This document shows, piece by piece, positions 54,757-64,000 of a DNA stretch of 64,000 bases (position 1 is its first letter; every line of letters begins with the position of its first letter). The position numbers were made by a program, and so were the translations under genes. Origin of the DNA: Trichobilharzia szidati (Eukaryota > Platyhelminthes > Trematoda > Strigeidida > Schistosomatidae); the NCBI GenBank assembly GCA_944472155.2, contig OX235272.1, forward strand, positions 4,758,354-4,822,353, given 5' to 3'. The notes under the pieces are model-generated. The model ran no database searches, had not been told where the DNA came from, and saw nothing but the letters and a program-made list of their open reading frames with translations.

Positions 54757-55605
54757 TATTATTATTGTTTCCTTTAATTCCTAGACCAACATAGGGCTTC
54801 AGCCGTGCGTCTCCGTTGCCTTCGGCTCTCTGCTAGAGTCTTCACCCGGCTCCGAGTCTGCCCACACGTTTTCATCTCCTCTTCACATGACCTCCTCCAA
54901 GTCACCCTTGCACTGACGACCAACTCGCCGCTTCCCTTGTGGGTCCCACTCGAGCAATGGCTTGTCTAGTGATGTCACTTGATGGTTTCCTCAGAGTATG
55001 GCCAGCCAATCCATCTCCATTTCTTCCTGCCTATTTGTTTCACAATCGGTTCCTGCTGAGTTGGTTTGCTCATTGCCAGAGAACTCTGTTGCTGATCTTT
55101 TCTGGCTGGCCATCTGATCGTGAGTATTGAGCGAAGACAGCTGTGAATGAAGGTCTGTAGTTTGTTTGAGGTGCTCTTTATGATGCGCTGGCCAAGTCTC
55201 TGATCCGTATAGTGAGTAGCACTGACTGGCTTCACATTGGAGTTGAAAATCCGGATCTTATTTTTCATTCTGAGTTCTCAGTGTTGACCTCCACACAGAC
55301 TTGAGAGTGGTGAAAGCTTGTCTTGCTTTTCCGATTCTTGCTTTGATATCCTCGTCAATTCCGCCTGTAGTGGAAACGATGCTTCCTAGGTAGGTAAAAG
55401 AGGTTGTTTATTTCAGGTTCCTCCCATTTATGCTGATTGTTGTCTGTTGTTGTTGTTGTTGCTGTTGGTGGTGTTGGACAGAAATCTTCATCTCCTCTGT
55501 TTTCTCTATGTTCACCTGAAGTCCTATCTTCTCCGGATGCTTCTTCTGCGAACTTGTTGCTTTTCGCTTGCATATCTTCCAGTTTGTGGGAAATCAGACA
55601 TATAT
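54757..55605 (-). mobile_element. RTE-A, post-palm to tail
   Basis: From MQAKSNKFAEEASGEDRTSG to the 97-codon segment KNKIRIFNSNVKPVSATHYT through KKWRWIGWPYSEETIK, ending CTAGACCAACATAGG-type 3' end and (AAT)n. The changed CTAGACCAAC (others CTAGAGGAAC) is shared only with 60005-60640. Confidence 0.8.
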
Positions 55606-55800
55606 ATATAGTTTGCCTAAGTAGCTTGCCAAAATCCTGGCAGTTTCAACTATTTGGGCTCTTTGATTTGGCTCGAAACAGGTGCATCCAAAAATAGAGT
55701 GAAGGTTGATTGATTGCCTGACTTTCTTTTCAACGGAGAAATTTGCACATAAGTGTAGCACTTCGAATTGCCACACTCTATAAAAAGGTAGTGTGGTTTA
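55605..55800 (-). mobile_element. RTE-B-like 3' end, degenerate
   Basis: Minus strand GTGTGGCAATTCGAAGTGC, TGTGCAAATTTCTCCG, AGTCAGGCAATCAATC parallels the RTE-B terminus. Confidence 0.45.
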
Positions 55801-55873
55801 AGGACACTAAGTAGTGCTTTCCTGGTTCTGGTTGTTATTAATGCTCACAGACTTAAGAGAAGATCAAAGATCT

Positions 55874-55950
55874 ATCGGCGTCAGTGGTTTAGCAGTAGAA
55901 TCCTTACCAATTACTCATCTGGTATGAGGTTTGATCCTCAGCCGATACAC
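55874..55950 (+). tRNA. tRNA-like sequence, probably a pseudogene
   Basis: GTCAGTGGTTTAGCAGTAGAATCC resembles a tRNA-Gly D-arm; TGAGGTTTGATCCTCA resembles a T-arm with a 6-base loop; ends TCGGC/GCCGA could pair. The anticodon loop is too large (about 10 bases). Probably a decayed tRNA or SINE head. Confidence 0.25.
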
Positions 55951-55954
55951 TCTT

Positions 55955-56005
55955 ATTATTATTATTGTTCCCTTGGGTTCCGAATGTAACATAAGGCTTT
56001 AACAG
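55955..56005 (-). mobile_element. RTE-A tail scrap
   Basis: TTATTATTATTATTGTTCCCTTGGGTTCCGAATG, complement of the RTE-A terminus. Confidence 0.65.
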
Positions 56006-56395
56006 TGTTGCTCAAATCAAAGCATAGCTTCATCAGTCAATGAAATCTACAACAGTTAGTTTAAGCCAGCTACGCAGGAAGGTGTAGACTTCCTGACTGT
56101 TTGGGGTCCCGGGAACGGCAAACACCAATAACGGCTGGAGACAAATATTGGTGATATGGCTCAAAGTGATCGTTCTCAATGGCTGGCGCAGATGCATCCA
56201 ATGAAACTATATGGTTCTTCAATATTACGATTCTTTTCGCCTCATATCTCTATTTACTGTCTTTATTTCGCGTTTCTTTTCACTTTCTTCTCTTGCTTTG
56301 TGTGCAACATGAAGGGATTGTGGCGACTTGAACTGCTGCACATCTGTGCACAGTAGTTCTATGCTGAGGCCAGACAGACAAACAGACAGACTTAC
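56005..56395 (+). mobile_element. RTE-B C-terminal end and 3' end
   Basis: AAAGCATAGCTTCATCAGTC, AAGCCAGCTACGCAGG, GGTGATATGGCTCAAAG, GTTCTTCAATATTACG, GGGATTGTGGCGACTTG; ends CCAGACAGACAAACAGACAG, so the tail unit is CAGA rather than CAGT. Confidence 0.65.
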
Positions 56396-57004
56396 TTTAG
56401 TCAAGGACAGTTGAGGAGTATCATTAACTCTGGCAATAATAACAAGAATAACAATCGTCTCTACCGGATAACGACCCTCACGCAACTAGTAACTGCAAGC
56501 AAGTCATGTTAAAATAAACATCCTGTTATTGTTTTAGTAATCCAGGAAATACCATCAGGACAATAACACACAGACAGATAGGTTAATTGGGTGGGTTTAG
56601 GTAGTTTGACCTACATCATCTATTTTTTCCACCATCTTCCTTTTACTTGATTCTTCTATGCTATAAATCTAATAACTTCATTTATTTGAAGGTTAAAATA
56701 AAGAAATGAGGAAATCAGATGCATTTTACAAGTTTCTCTATTTACTCTTCATCACTAGTTACCTCTATAATCAAAAATATTAAAGTTAAGAAGATGACTA
56801 GTAATCAGTGTTAATGATGGGATATGTAGGTTACGATGGCTCTGTATTCCTACATACTTAAGGATGTCTGTCATGGTTTAACAGTTCTCAACTATTCACA
56901 CTGTGAAAATTGATTTCTTTTCGAAATGCCTCAAAGAGAAACAGGATTAGTATTCATGGAAGTGACAACCTAGAGGATAGCTACTTGAATCTGATTACAA
57001 ATAT

Positions 57005-57980
57005 GGTATGGCCTACTATCGCCGATGATTTTCCTGATTGCAGTAGACTGGATAATGCGACAAACAGTGGGCAATGGGGAAACAGGCATAAAATGGACTC
57101 ACACAAAAAACTTGGAGGATCTGGACTTCGCCGATGATATATGTCTGATTTCCCCCAAACTGGAAGATATGTTAGCGAAAAGCAACAAGCTGGCAGAAGA
57201 AGCATCAAAGATAGGACTTCAGGTGAACATAGAGGAAACAGAGGTGATGAAGATTCCTGGCCAACAGGAAGAGCAACAACAACAGACAACAATCAGCATA
57301 AATGGGAGGAACCTGAAAGAAACAACCTCTTTTACCTACCTAACTTGGAAGCATCGTTTCAACTACAGGCAGACGGAACTGGCGAGGATATCAAAGCAAG
57401 AATCTGAAAAGCAAGACAAGCTTTCACTACTCTCAAGTCTGTGTGGCGGTGAAGGTCAACAGCACTGCTCAGCATGAGTAATAAGATCCGGGTATTCAAC
57501 TCCAATGTGAAGTCAGTGCTACTATACAGATCAGAGACTTGCACTGCGCGTCATAAAGAGCACCTCAAACAGACTACAGACCTTCATCAACATTTGTCTT
57601 CGATCAATACTCAAGGTCAGATGGCGAGAAAAGATCAGCAACAGGGATCTCTGGGATCAAACCAACCAGGAACCGACTGTGAAACAAATAGGCAGGAAGA
57701 AATGGAGATGGATTGGCTGGCCATACTCTGAGGAAGCCATCAATTGAGTGACATCACACGCCAGGCCATCGCTAGAGTGGAACCCAACTGAATGGGAAGC
57801 GGCAAGTTGGTCGTCAATGTGAGGGTGACATGGAGGAGGTGATGTGAAGAGGAGATGAAAGCATGTAGGCAGACTTGGAGCCAGGTGAAAACTCTAGCAG
57901 AGAATCGAACGCAATGGAGACGGACGGCTGAAGCCCTATGTTCCTCTAGGAATTAAAGGAAACAATAATAATAATACAAG
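57005..57980 (+). mobile_element. RTE-A, palm to tail, good copy
   Basis: Codes SPMIFLIAVDWIMRQTVGN-like sequence, LDFADDICLISPKLEDMLAK with the catalytic FADD, IGLQVNIEETEVMKIPGQQ, INGRNLKETTSFTYLTWKH, then shifts before MSNKIRVFNSNVKSVLLY and the WRWIGW end; tail AATTAAAGGAAACAATAATA. It is the copy with the longest open post-palm frame (150 codons), but starts after the GVRQG motif. Confidence 0.85.
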
Positions 57981-58021
57981 AAATGGTTTCAAAACGAGTT
58001 GTGTCCGCATGGAAACCTTAC

Positions 58022-58093
58022 TGCTGCTTATAGGCTACAGCAGAGTAAGTGGAGATGTGAAATTTTCGGAGTCTACCTTTTCTGACCTTCGTC
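58022..58093 (-). CDS. Exon of TEX14-like pseudokinase gene (start of kinase-like N-lobe)
   Basis: A 72-base exon coding about 23 residues (ending HISTYSAVAYKQ). It follows a strong acceptor (TCTCTTCCTTCTACAG) and precedes a GTAAGG donor. It begins with one base and ends with two bases of split codons; the latter plus the first T of exon 52926-53063 make a His codon, so the reading passes into KRWHGSIPV, the beta2-beta3 part of a kinase N-lobe. I infer that it covers the beta1-beta2 region, but no classic GxGxxG loop is visible, which suits an inactive kinase. The evidence is splice sites plus phase agreement; the segment alone is too short to recognise. Confidence 0.55.
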
Positions 58094-58389
58094 CTGTAGA
58101 AGGAAGAGACAGAATAGCTAGCTGGCTTGCTAGTCGATTGATGGAATGATGACATAACTCCAACACCAAAACAATCTACATATACTGATAATATAATCAC
58201 TTCATTCCAAACAACAATAATTTTCCGGAATGGAAGATTCAGCTTCTGAACCTACTGCAACAGCTTACCTTCTTTTATAGATATGTACACACATAAATTA
58301 AAAAAGTTATCATAAAACCACAAAAACACTTTAGTTTGGTGGAAACATAACGAATTGTAAATAAATAATATAGCAAATGATACTTGTTA

Positions 58390-59060
58390 TAATAATTTTT
58401 ACTTAAAGAATGGATACTGAACAAAGAGTACTCTTTTCGATAACTTTATCGTCAGGCTCTACAGATATATATACATTACAGTGAATGAATGAATTAGTAT
58501 TATGAACAACATTAATATTTGCTTAAATAACATCGAATCAATAATATTGATAGATTACAGCTCAATAGCATCAACCTAAAATAAGCTGAATGTCAGAAAA
58601 ATTAGGAAAGATAATAATACAAATTCACGAGTTTATAGTGTCTACTGAGGGCCAGGGCAGTAGTAGAGGCTGGACTTGTTTCTTTTGGACACAGAGCATG
58701 GGTTGTTTGAGGCGAATTGCAATAGCCTCTGCTGTTTGGAGCATGCAGTGCTTCGATGATTTTGGTAATTTGTTAGGCACCCGGTATATTATAGAGAAGG
58801 ATTCTTCTACGCTGGCTTTGTGACCAGTTTGCACCAGGTGGTCTAATATCGAGCTGTCAATAGTTTTAACTACACCTTTACTTAGCCATAGTGGGATATG
58901 TTCTCGAGCACGAAAAATCAAGTTCCTAGAGCAACGGCCAATATAACTCGCTCCACAAGCGCAGTTGAATTGATAGATACAGTTTGAAGTGGCAATTCTT
59001 GGTACTTCATCTTTGCAGTTCTATAACTGATTTTGAAAAGTTTATAAGCTCGTTTCTGAC
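58390..59060 (-). mobile_element. Penelope-like element, GIY-YIG endonuclease and 3' end
   Basis: Minus strand: NDKCQKRAYKLFKISYRTAK, then in shifted frame CNCACGASYIGRCSRNLIFR (GIY-YIG), the ORF REHIPLWLSKGVVKTIDSSI, DHLVQTGHKASVEESFSIIY and LKQPMLCVQKKQVQPLLL. Tail with a hammerhead-like RNA at 58418-58464. It ends about 300 bases upstream of the kinase-gene exon 58022-58093 on the same strand. Confidence 0.75.
58418..58464 (-). ncRNA. Hammerhead-like RNA at the PLE 3' end
   Basis: Core CTGACGA and GAAA both match consensus. Stem I GAGC with GTTC; stem III the perfect palindrome AAGAGTACTCTT; site TTT before GTTC (NUH rule). The stem II hairpin GATAA/TTATC takes in two core bases, unlike a standard hammerhead. 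The palindromic stem III would allow dimer pairing, as known for minimal retroelement hammerheads. Confidence 0.55.
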
Positions 59061-59104
59061 ATTTGTCATTTCTTTCACTCAAAATCACCCCCCCCACCGG
59101 TGAT

Positions 59105-59470
59105 GAAATCCTCCAACCAATGAAAGGAAGTGGGAAACCGTGACCAGTAGGGTTCAGCAGGTTGAAGATGAGGTAGTAACTCCTAGAAGAAGACATTGTG
59201 AAGTAGTTTCGTTATGTCATGAATTAGCAGAAATTATAATTCATGGGCTGGCCACTGGATCGGGTCCTCGAGGCTGCTGAATGGTCTACGAGCTCACTAG
59301 CGTTGTAACCAGAAGTTTCTGGGTTCGAAACCTGGAAGTGGGTATGTACTACTGAAGAGTCCCGAGCTTGGACGAAACAGTTGGATGTGCAGTACTCCCA
59401 GTTGGTTTTCCAATGGCTGTCTAACTGATGTCAGATCATGAGGAAACCCTCCAACCAATCAAATATGGTA
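59105..59470 (+). repeat. SINE-B, near full length
   Basis: GGGAAACCGTGACCAGTAGG, GAATTAGCAGAAATTATAATTC, A box GAGGCTGCTGAATGGTC, B box CTGGGTTCGAAACC, CTGAAGAGTCCC..GGACGAAACAG, CAGTACTCCC, CAGATCATGAGG and CCAACCAATCAAAT. Confidence 0.75.
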
Positions 59471-60004
59471 TGGTCGAAGTTTTTATATTTAGTGGCCGTA
59501 CGAGTATAAATTCTTATGAAATTTCTTCTCGTTTTACCATCTTACCGAAGAGATACAAGGAAAAAGTTACTAATAAAGAGGATGTTCAGTGGTATCAGAC
59601 CGGATAACTTTAGCCAACTGCCTGCAAGAATTGAAGTGCCTATTGAGAATAATGTCAGTCAGTTGAGCCAAAGGCACACACCACTAATCCTACTTACAGT
59701 CTTCACTCTTATACATAATATGATATAGACTTTATTGAAATGCCCAGGGAGGAATAAGAAAGAACAATGAAGAGTAATGGACGGAGTACATGAATTAAAA
59801 AATTGTAAGGGAAGAGGTTAACTCATGCCAGAATGTCTCAACCTCTTTACCTAATAAGTCAAACGAAAGATTTTCTTAGAAATCAACAGGATACGAGACG
59901 ACCAACAAAGATTCGAAGGGCAACTTATGCAAAGATAGGAGATATTTGATTTACTCCCTATCACGTACCGTCCGTACTACAAAAATCATCGGAATGAATC
60001 AATC

Positions 60005-60640
60005 CACCGTTTCAACTACAGGCGGACGGAACTGATGAGGATATCAAAACAGCGAGGATCAGAAAAGCAAGACAAGCTTTCACTGCTCTCAAGTCTGTGT
60101 GGAGGTCAACAGCACTCAGCATCAAAATGAAAATAAGATCCGGATTTTCAACTCCAATGTGAAGCCAGTCAGTGCTACTCACTATACGGATCAGAGACTT
60201 GGCCAGCGCGTCATAAAGAGCATCTCAAACAAACTACAGACCTTCATTCACAGCTGTCTTCGCTCAATACTCAAGATCAGATGGCCGGCCAGAAGAGATC
60301 AGCAACAGAGAACTCTGACAATGAGCGAACCAACTCAGCAGGAACCGATTGTGAAACAAATAGGCAGGAAGAAATGGAGATGGATTGGCTGGCCATACTC
60401 TGAGGAAACCATCAAGTGACATCACTAGACAAGCCATTGCTCGAGTGGGACCCACAAGGGAAGCGGCGAGTTGGTCGTCAGTGCAAGGGTGACTTGGAGG
60501 AGGTCATGTGAAGAGGAGGTGAAAGCGTGTGGGCAGACTTGGAGCCAGGTGAAAACTCTAGCGGAGAACCGGACACAATGGGGACGCACGGCTGAAGCCC
60601 TATGTTGGTCTAGGAATTAAAGGAAACAATAATAATAATT
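60005..60640 (+). mobile_element. RTE-A C-terminus to tail
   Basis: From CCGTTTCAACTACAGGCGG; the 106-codon frame ENKIRIFNSNVKPVSATHYT through SEETIK is open; ends TATGTTGGTCTAGGAATTAAAGG and (AAT)n. Sister of 54757-55400 in opposite orientation. Confidence 0.8.
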
Positions 60641-60894
60641 CAATGTCTTATTCGCATTTGAAACTAAAATTAACAGTATGACATTTATAGGGATTTAGTT
60701 TAAGACCATTAGTTAACACCTCAGATGAGAACCCATTCATATCAGAAAAATCCACCTAAGTTTCATACGTTCTAACACTCATTAAGCTTTCTCTGTGTTT
60801 GTAATCTATCTCATTCAGTGCTGGTTTCCACTAATTATTCATTTTTATCTTATTACTTTACGTTCCCAATAGAGCATATGGCTTCAGGCTAGAG

Positions 60895-61045
60895 GCGTGA
60901 AGTTTCGGTAGCAGTGGTGTTTATTTTTATAGGACGAGGTTACTAGCCACATGTCCAAACCTTCCCTCTTTACTGGCCCAGTGAGGTTTAGGAGTGCGTC
61001 AGCGGGGAATCGAACCTCGAATCACTAATTACACTATATGAAATA
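60895..61045 (+). repeat. Unclassified dispersed repeat (as at 9960)
   Basis: GTAGCAGTGGTGTTTATTTTTATAGG, CCTTCCCTCTTTACTGG, TAGGAGTGCG, GGGGAATCGAACCTCG. An RTE-A tail scrap (GTTCCCAATAGAGCATATGG complement) lies just before it. Confidence 0.4.
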
Positions 61046-61059
61046 GTTATAGTATGCAG

Positions 61060-61226
61060 GTGTAAAACTTGGGCACTCTGGTAGTAAGTAATTCCATATT
61101 AGTTTATTTATTAGATGTATCACCCACTCAGTGAAACAGCATTATTTACTGGATGACGTCGTCGAACAAAATTTATTGTTCATAATCATATCAATTATAA
61201 TCACACGATTTAGAAACTTGAGTTTC
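61060..61226 (-). mobile_element. Solo PLE-B terminus
   Basis: AAAACTTGGGCACTCTGG, TTTATTTATTAGATGTATC, CTGGATGACGTCGTCGAACA, TTGTTCATAATCATATC, CTTGAGTTT. Ends at the donor of the tentative exon 61232-61485. Confidence 0.7.
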
Positions 61227-61231
61227 TGTAC

Positions 61232-61485
61232 TTGGCTGTTCGAGCATACAAACTTTTGTAATAATTTCTAGTCCTCCTAACTGACAGGATGTAACGGGGA
61301 GGGCAGAGTTTAGACCAGAGTGGCTGCTGAGAGTGAGACAATTTGGATTTTGAGCATTTCTCACATAAGTGCAGGTATCTGTCGACCACAGCAGTACCGA
61401 GCTGACTAAGTGGCACATCACTTGAATTACTGACAACCTTCAATACCCTCCTCCTCCTCAATATGACATAGTCCTTTTTGAATAG
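61232..61485 (-). CDS. Tentative upstream coding exon of the TEX14-like pseudokinase gene
   Basis: An open minus-strand stretch (85 codons, rich in Lys, Arg, Ser and Cys) lies between a possible acceptor (pyrimidine-rich run ending GTGAG) and a GTACAG donor. I see no named domain in it; segments such as DRYLHLCEKCSKSKL look like real coding sequence rather than repeat. With this donor the exon ends two bases into a codon, exactly what the next exon (58022-58093) needs, so the two can join in frame. The donor abuts the outer part of a PLE terminus beginning near 61225. The acceptor is weak and another AG (CCTAG) lies about 40 bases upstream, so the 5' edge is uncertain. It could instead belong to another gene or be chance. 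Confidence 0.38.
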
Positions 61486-61869
61486 CTCACGAAAGACAAA
61501 ATGAAAGCAATAACAAAGAACACTAGGCAAGATACAAGAGTTAACAAATTTTAAAAGTGCAGTTTAGTTAACAGGTTGAGTTCAGCATAAAAATTCTATT
61601 GCATGACATTTATTAGTGCATATCGTAAGGCAGTGATCAAGACGGCTCGGCTCCTTCTTAGTCTTCATTTCTCAACTTGGGATATTTCATATTTTAACGT
61701 TCCATGCAGTGAATCACATAATTTGGTGTGTTATGACCGATGATGATATCTAGGTGGCCCAGTTGAATGAGATGGAGCCGGATTCAAACCCGAGGAACAT
61801 TAGATAAACGCCAAGTATGTAATTCAATTAACCACAATTTTTTCGATTTAGTTATGTTCTCTGGGCTAC

Positions 61870-62105
61870 TTTATTTAATTAAGAAGACTTCGTTGTCCCC
61901 GCCCTTCTAGACAACATCTTCAGGGCAGGTTGCAGTACGAAATAAACTTATTTGAATTCTCTATGAATGCTGATGTATAATTGTATCTCCTGACAACCAC
62001 TGTCCTCATTATTTGTTAATTTATGACTCTACTGCTCATTTTTATTGACTTGGAATTTGAACTTTCTTGTCACGTGATTAACTTTTGATTATAGTAATGT
62101 GTCCC
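61870..62105 (-). mobile_element. PLE-A 3' end, inverted
   Basis: Reverse complement of 63250-63330 over TAATCACGTGACAAG, AAGTTCAAATT and AGTCATAAATTAACAAATAA. It carries a PLE-A hammerhead-like hairpin at about 61880-61925 on minus: CTGAAGA, GTTGTC/GACAAC, CGAA. Confidence 0.65.
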
Positions 62106-62109
62106 CTCC

Positions 62110-63000
62110 TTATATCATGTGAAAAGGGGACATCTGAGACCTTAAGTAGGATTCTTAATAAATCAGGAATTAGGGTGGTAACATTCAAACATACAAACTC
62201 ATTCAGAGACAAGCTCTTTAAGCTAAAAGACCCTGTCGGTTGACCCAATTAAACAAAATAATATGAATTACAAAATACCTAGCAATGACTGTGAGGTCAA
62301 CTGTATAGGTCAAGCTAGTAGGTCGGGGGTAATCAGATTGGCGGAACATAAGAATTTAGTTAACGTAAGAATGGTTGACCCCGAGAAGATGAGCAATTTT
62401 GAAAAAGCTCAGCAATTGCACTGCACGCATTAACACACAACCACACAATGCGGTGGCGGGAGAGGGCTAATATTCTAAGAAGTAATCTAGGTAGGTGGAG
62501 AGAGAGATTGATTAGTGAATCCTGCCTGGTTCATTGAGTCTACACCCAACACAGCAAATGCAACAGAAATGACTCAATGCAAATACCACAGATATGCATG
62601 GAAGATATTATTACCACCACACAGTCAGTCAAATCAGAGGAGGATAATAAATAATCTCAAAATTCTATTTCAATTCAAGCACATCACAACATTCTAACAA
62701 TTAACTTATTATGACTATAAAAACACTCGCCTTATTTCCCGTCTGATTTTAATTGATCAATAACACTCGTATTATTATTTCTGAATGTACATTATGCTAT
62801 ATTAATTTTTATTCAAATACCTAGTCAATTTCACACATTTATATAAATGAAGGAAAATAGTTGTATGAGTAACTTGATATGATTATGAGTAGTAATAAAT
62901 TGTGCTTGAAACTTGGTCACCAGTAAATATTACTGTATAACACTGTGCGATTTATCAAAATAAAATATTATCCATAATGGAGTTAAACATTACATCGGTC
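62110..63000 (+). mobile_element. PLE-B, connector, GIY-YIG and terminus
   Basis: Worn connector (GGACATCTGAGACCTTAAG, AGACCCTGTCGGTTGACC), then IPSNDCEVNCIGQASRSGVI (GIY-YIG), RLAEHKNLVNVRMVDPEKMS, and the 3' region ending in TTATGAGTAGTAATAAATTGTGCTTGAAAC and AAAATATTATCCATAATGGAG. Same layout as 42.5-43.2 kb. Confidence 0.7.
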
Positions 63001-63335
63001 AAACTGGAAGTCCCCTTCGAATCCGAATCTAAGAATATAAATCAGCTCGGAAAAGGCACAATATGTATTCGTTCATATCGGTGTATGTAAACAGTTACGG
63101 ACACCAGTTTGTTTACGAGAATGTAGGAATCTTAAATAGGGCTAACACCAAAAGCACCAGGGAATTTCCCGAAGCCTAATGCTCAAATGAATCAACCGGC
63201 GATTAACTAACGTAGTACTACTGCAGACCAATTTCATCAACTGGTGGAGAATAAATCACGTGACAAGGAAGTTCAAATTGTAAGTCAATAAAAATGATCA
63301 TTAGAGTCATAAATTAACAAATAATCACAACAATA
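63000..63335 (+). mobile_element. PLE-A GIY-YIG fragment and 3' end
   Basis: YIGQTGSPLRIRI, NSYGHQFVYENVGILNRANT and EFPEA follow PLE-A at 7.6-7.8 kb; stops interrupt. Joined directly to the PLE-B end before it. Confidence 0.65.
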
Positions 63336-63339
63336 TCGA

Positions 63340-64000
63340 TAAAGAAAGAAGGACCAGATTTGCAGTATAAAATGATGCCATCATTCTATTTCACAGGTTC
63401 TAATCAGGTAACTGCAAACTACCTGAAATTACAATGGTTATAAATAATAACATTTCATACTTCAATGTTTGAAAGGTAATGGTGAAAAACACTATAAGAT
63501 GAACGTGTCAGAATATAAGTATTAAAATTTTTTGTTGTTTAAGTTACCATCAATTTATATACTATCAAACTGCGAAAAAAAGGAGGATGGGGATGAGAGA
63601 AGACAGAAAAAGTCTAATAAACAGTGTTAGATTGTACGTACGTCAACATACCAACTGAAGAGGGTTAAAATTTATCAAGTTGAAAACTTGCTTAGTGAAC
63701 TGAGCTCACTAGTGTGTATGACTAATCAGTGTAATCAAAGTAACACGGTTACCAAGGGAGTGAGAGATTGACTAAACTCTCTCTGTCTGTGTGCATAAGT
63801 TTGGTCTGAGACGTTTGATTGTAACTGCTTCAGCAGTAAATCGCAGTAGATTCGCTGTCCTTTGTATGTTTAATATTTTGAAGGATTTGGAAATCTCGAC
63901 AAAATGACCCGTATCCACATGGTGGGTGTCTGGTAATTGCACTTTGCAAATATCTGCTTCCTTTTAAGCATAAGTTTCTTGGAATATGCTCTGAAAACTG
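63340..64000 (-). mobile_element. PLE-D 3' region and endonuclease C-terminus (cut by window end)
   Basis: Minus strand starts inside the endonuclease (FQSIFQETYA, ISKSFKILN, LRFTAEAVTI), runs through the 3' region and ends at about 63340 with the hairpin CCTGATTAGAACCTGTGAAA..GATGGCATC..ACTGCA. Sister of 41.95-42.5 kb and of the outer unit at 18.4 kb. Confidence 0.7.

Overview
The window looks like flatworm (blood fluke, genus Schistosoma) nuclear DNA. The diagnostic signs are several copies of the Sm-alpha-type SINE, which joins a tRNA-like pol III promoter to a hammerhead ribozyme; a second, related tRNA-like SINE; many 5'-truncated RTE-like non-LTR retrotransposons ending in (AAT)n; and many Penelope-like element (PLE) pieces with a YVDD reverse transcriptase or GIY-YIG endonuclease. 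Species cannot be fixed by reading. There is no operon, CRISPR array, rRNA or convincing functional tRNA.

One host gene can be reconstructed. It lies on the minus strand and runs through almost the whole window (about 61.5 kb down to 0.46 kb). Nine short exons total about 1.9 kb, and every inferred junction agrees in reading phase: 61232-61485 (tentative), 58022-58093, 52926-53063, 50455-50611, 32895-33067, 28904-29372, 20717-20902, 5557-5804 and 464-693. Together they encode a protein-kinase fold whose catalytic motifs are lost (VAIK Lys gives His, HRD gives HCG, DFG gives GNF). The closest family I can name is the TEX14-type inactive kinases. Most of these exons are not the long ORFs of the region; they were found from splice sites and kinase motifs. 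The gene probably continues past both window ends.

The introns are filled with repeats. 0.7-5.5 kb: RTE and PLE fragments. 5.8-20.7 kb: an Sm-alpha twin-primed copy, a GIY-YIG PLE (7.3-8.1 kb), many SINEs, a PLE with inverted termini (13.1-14.2 kb), and a nested PLE-in-PLE with a 9-bp target-site duplication (18.4-20.4 kb). 20.9-28.9 kb: four PLE units and a diverged duplicate of the 13-18 kb block. 29.4-32.9 kb: an exact 608-bp inverted repeat of RTE sequence around a 790-bp spacer. 33.1-50.4 kb: RTE tails, SINE pairs, an Sm-alpha cluster (39.9-40.5 kb) and PLE-B with its RT (44.0-45.8 kb). 50.6-64 kb: RTE copies in both orientations, PLEs and SINEs.

The most interesting thread is catalytic-RNA-like structure. 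Besides the known Sm-alpha hammerheads, at least five PLE subfamilies here end in hairpins with hammerhead core strands (CTGAnGA ... GAAA), a short or palindromic stem III, an NUH-like site and a closing stem I, with compensatory changes between copies. PLE hammerheads are known in the literature; the variety and the overlap of stem II with the core in some copies deserve testing.

Stretches where I see no supported feature: about 3.66-4.44, 6.99-7.28, 9.3-9.95, 12.24-13.08, 14.65-15.3, 15.7-16.28, 17.9-18.28, 35.25-36.7, 38.46-39.09, 41.52-41.95, 43.33-44.03, 56.4-57.0, 59.47-60.0 and 61.5-61.87 kb. These are AT-rich intron or intergenic DNA, perhaps old repeats. Element boundaries given below are by eye, usually good to 5-30 bases; family letters (PLE-A to D, RTE-A/B, SINE-B) are my own labels.
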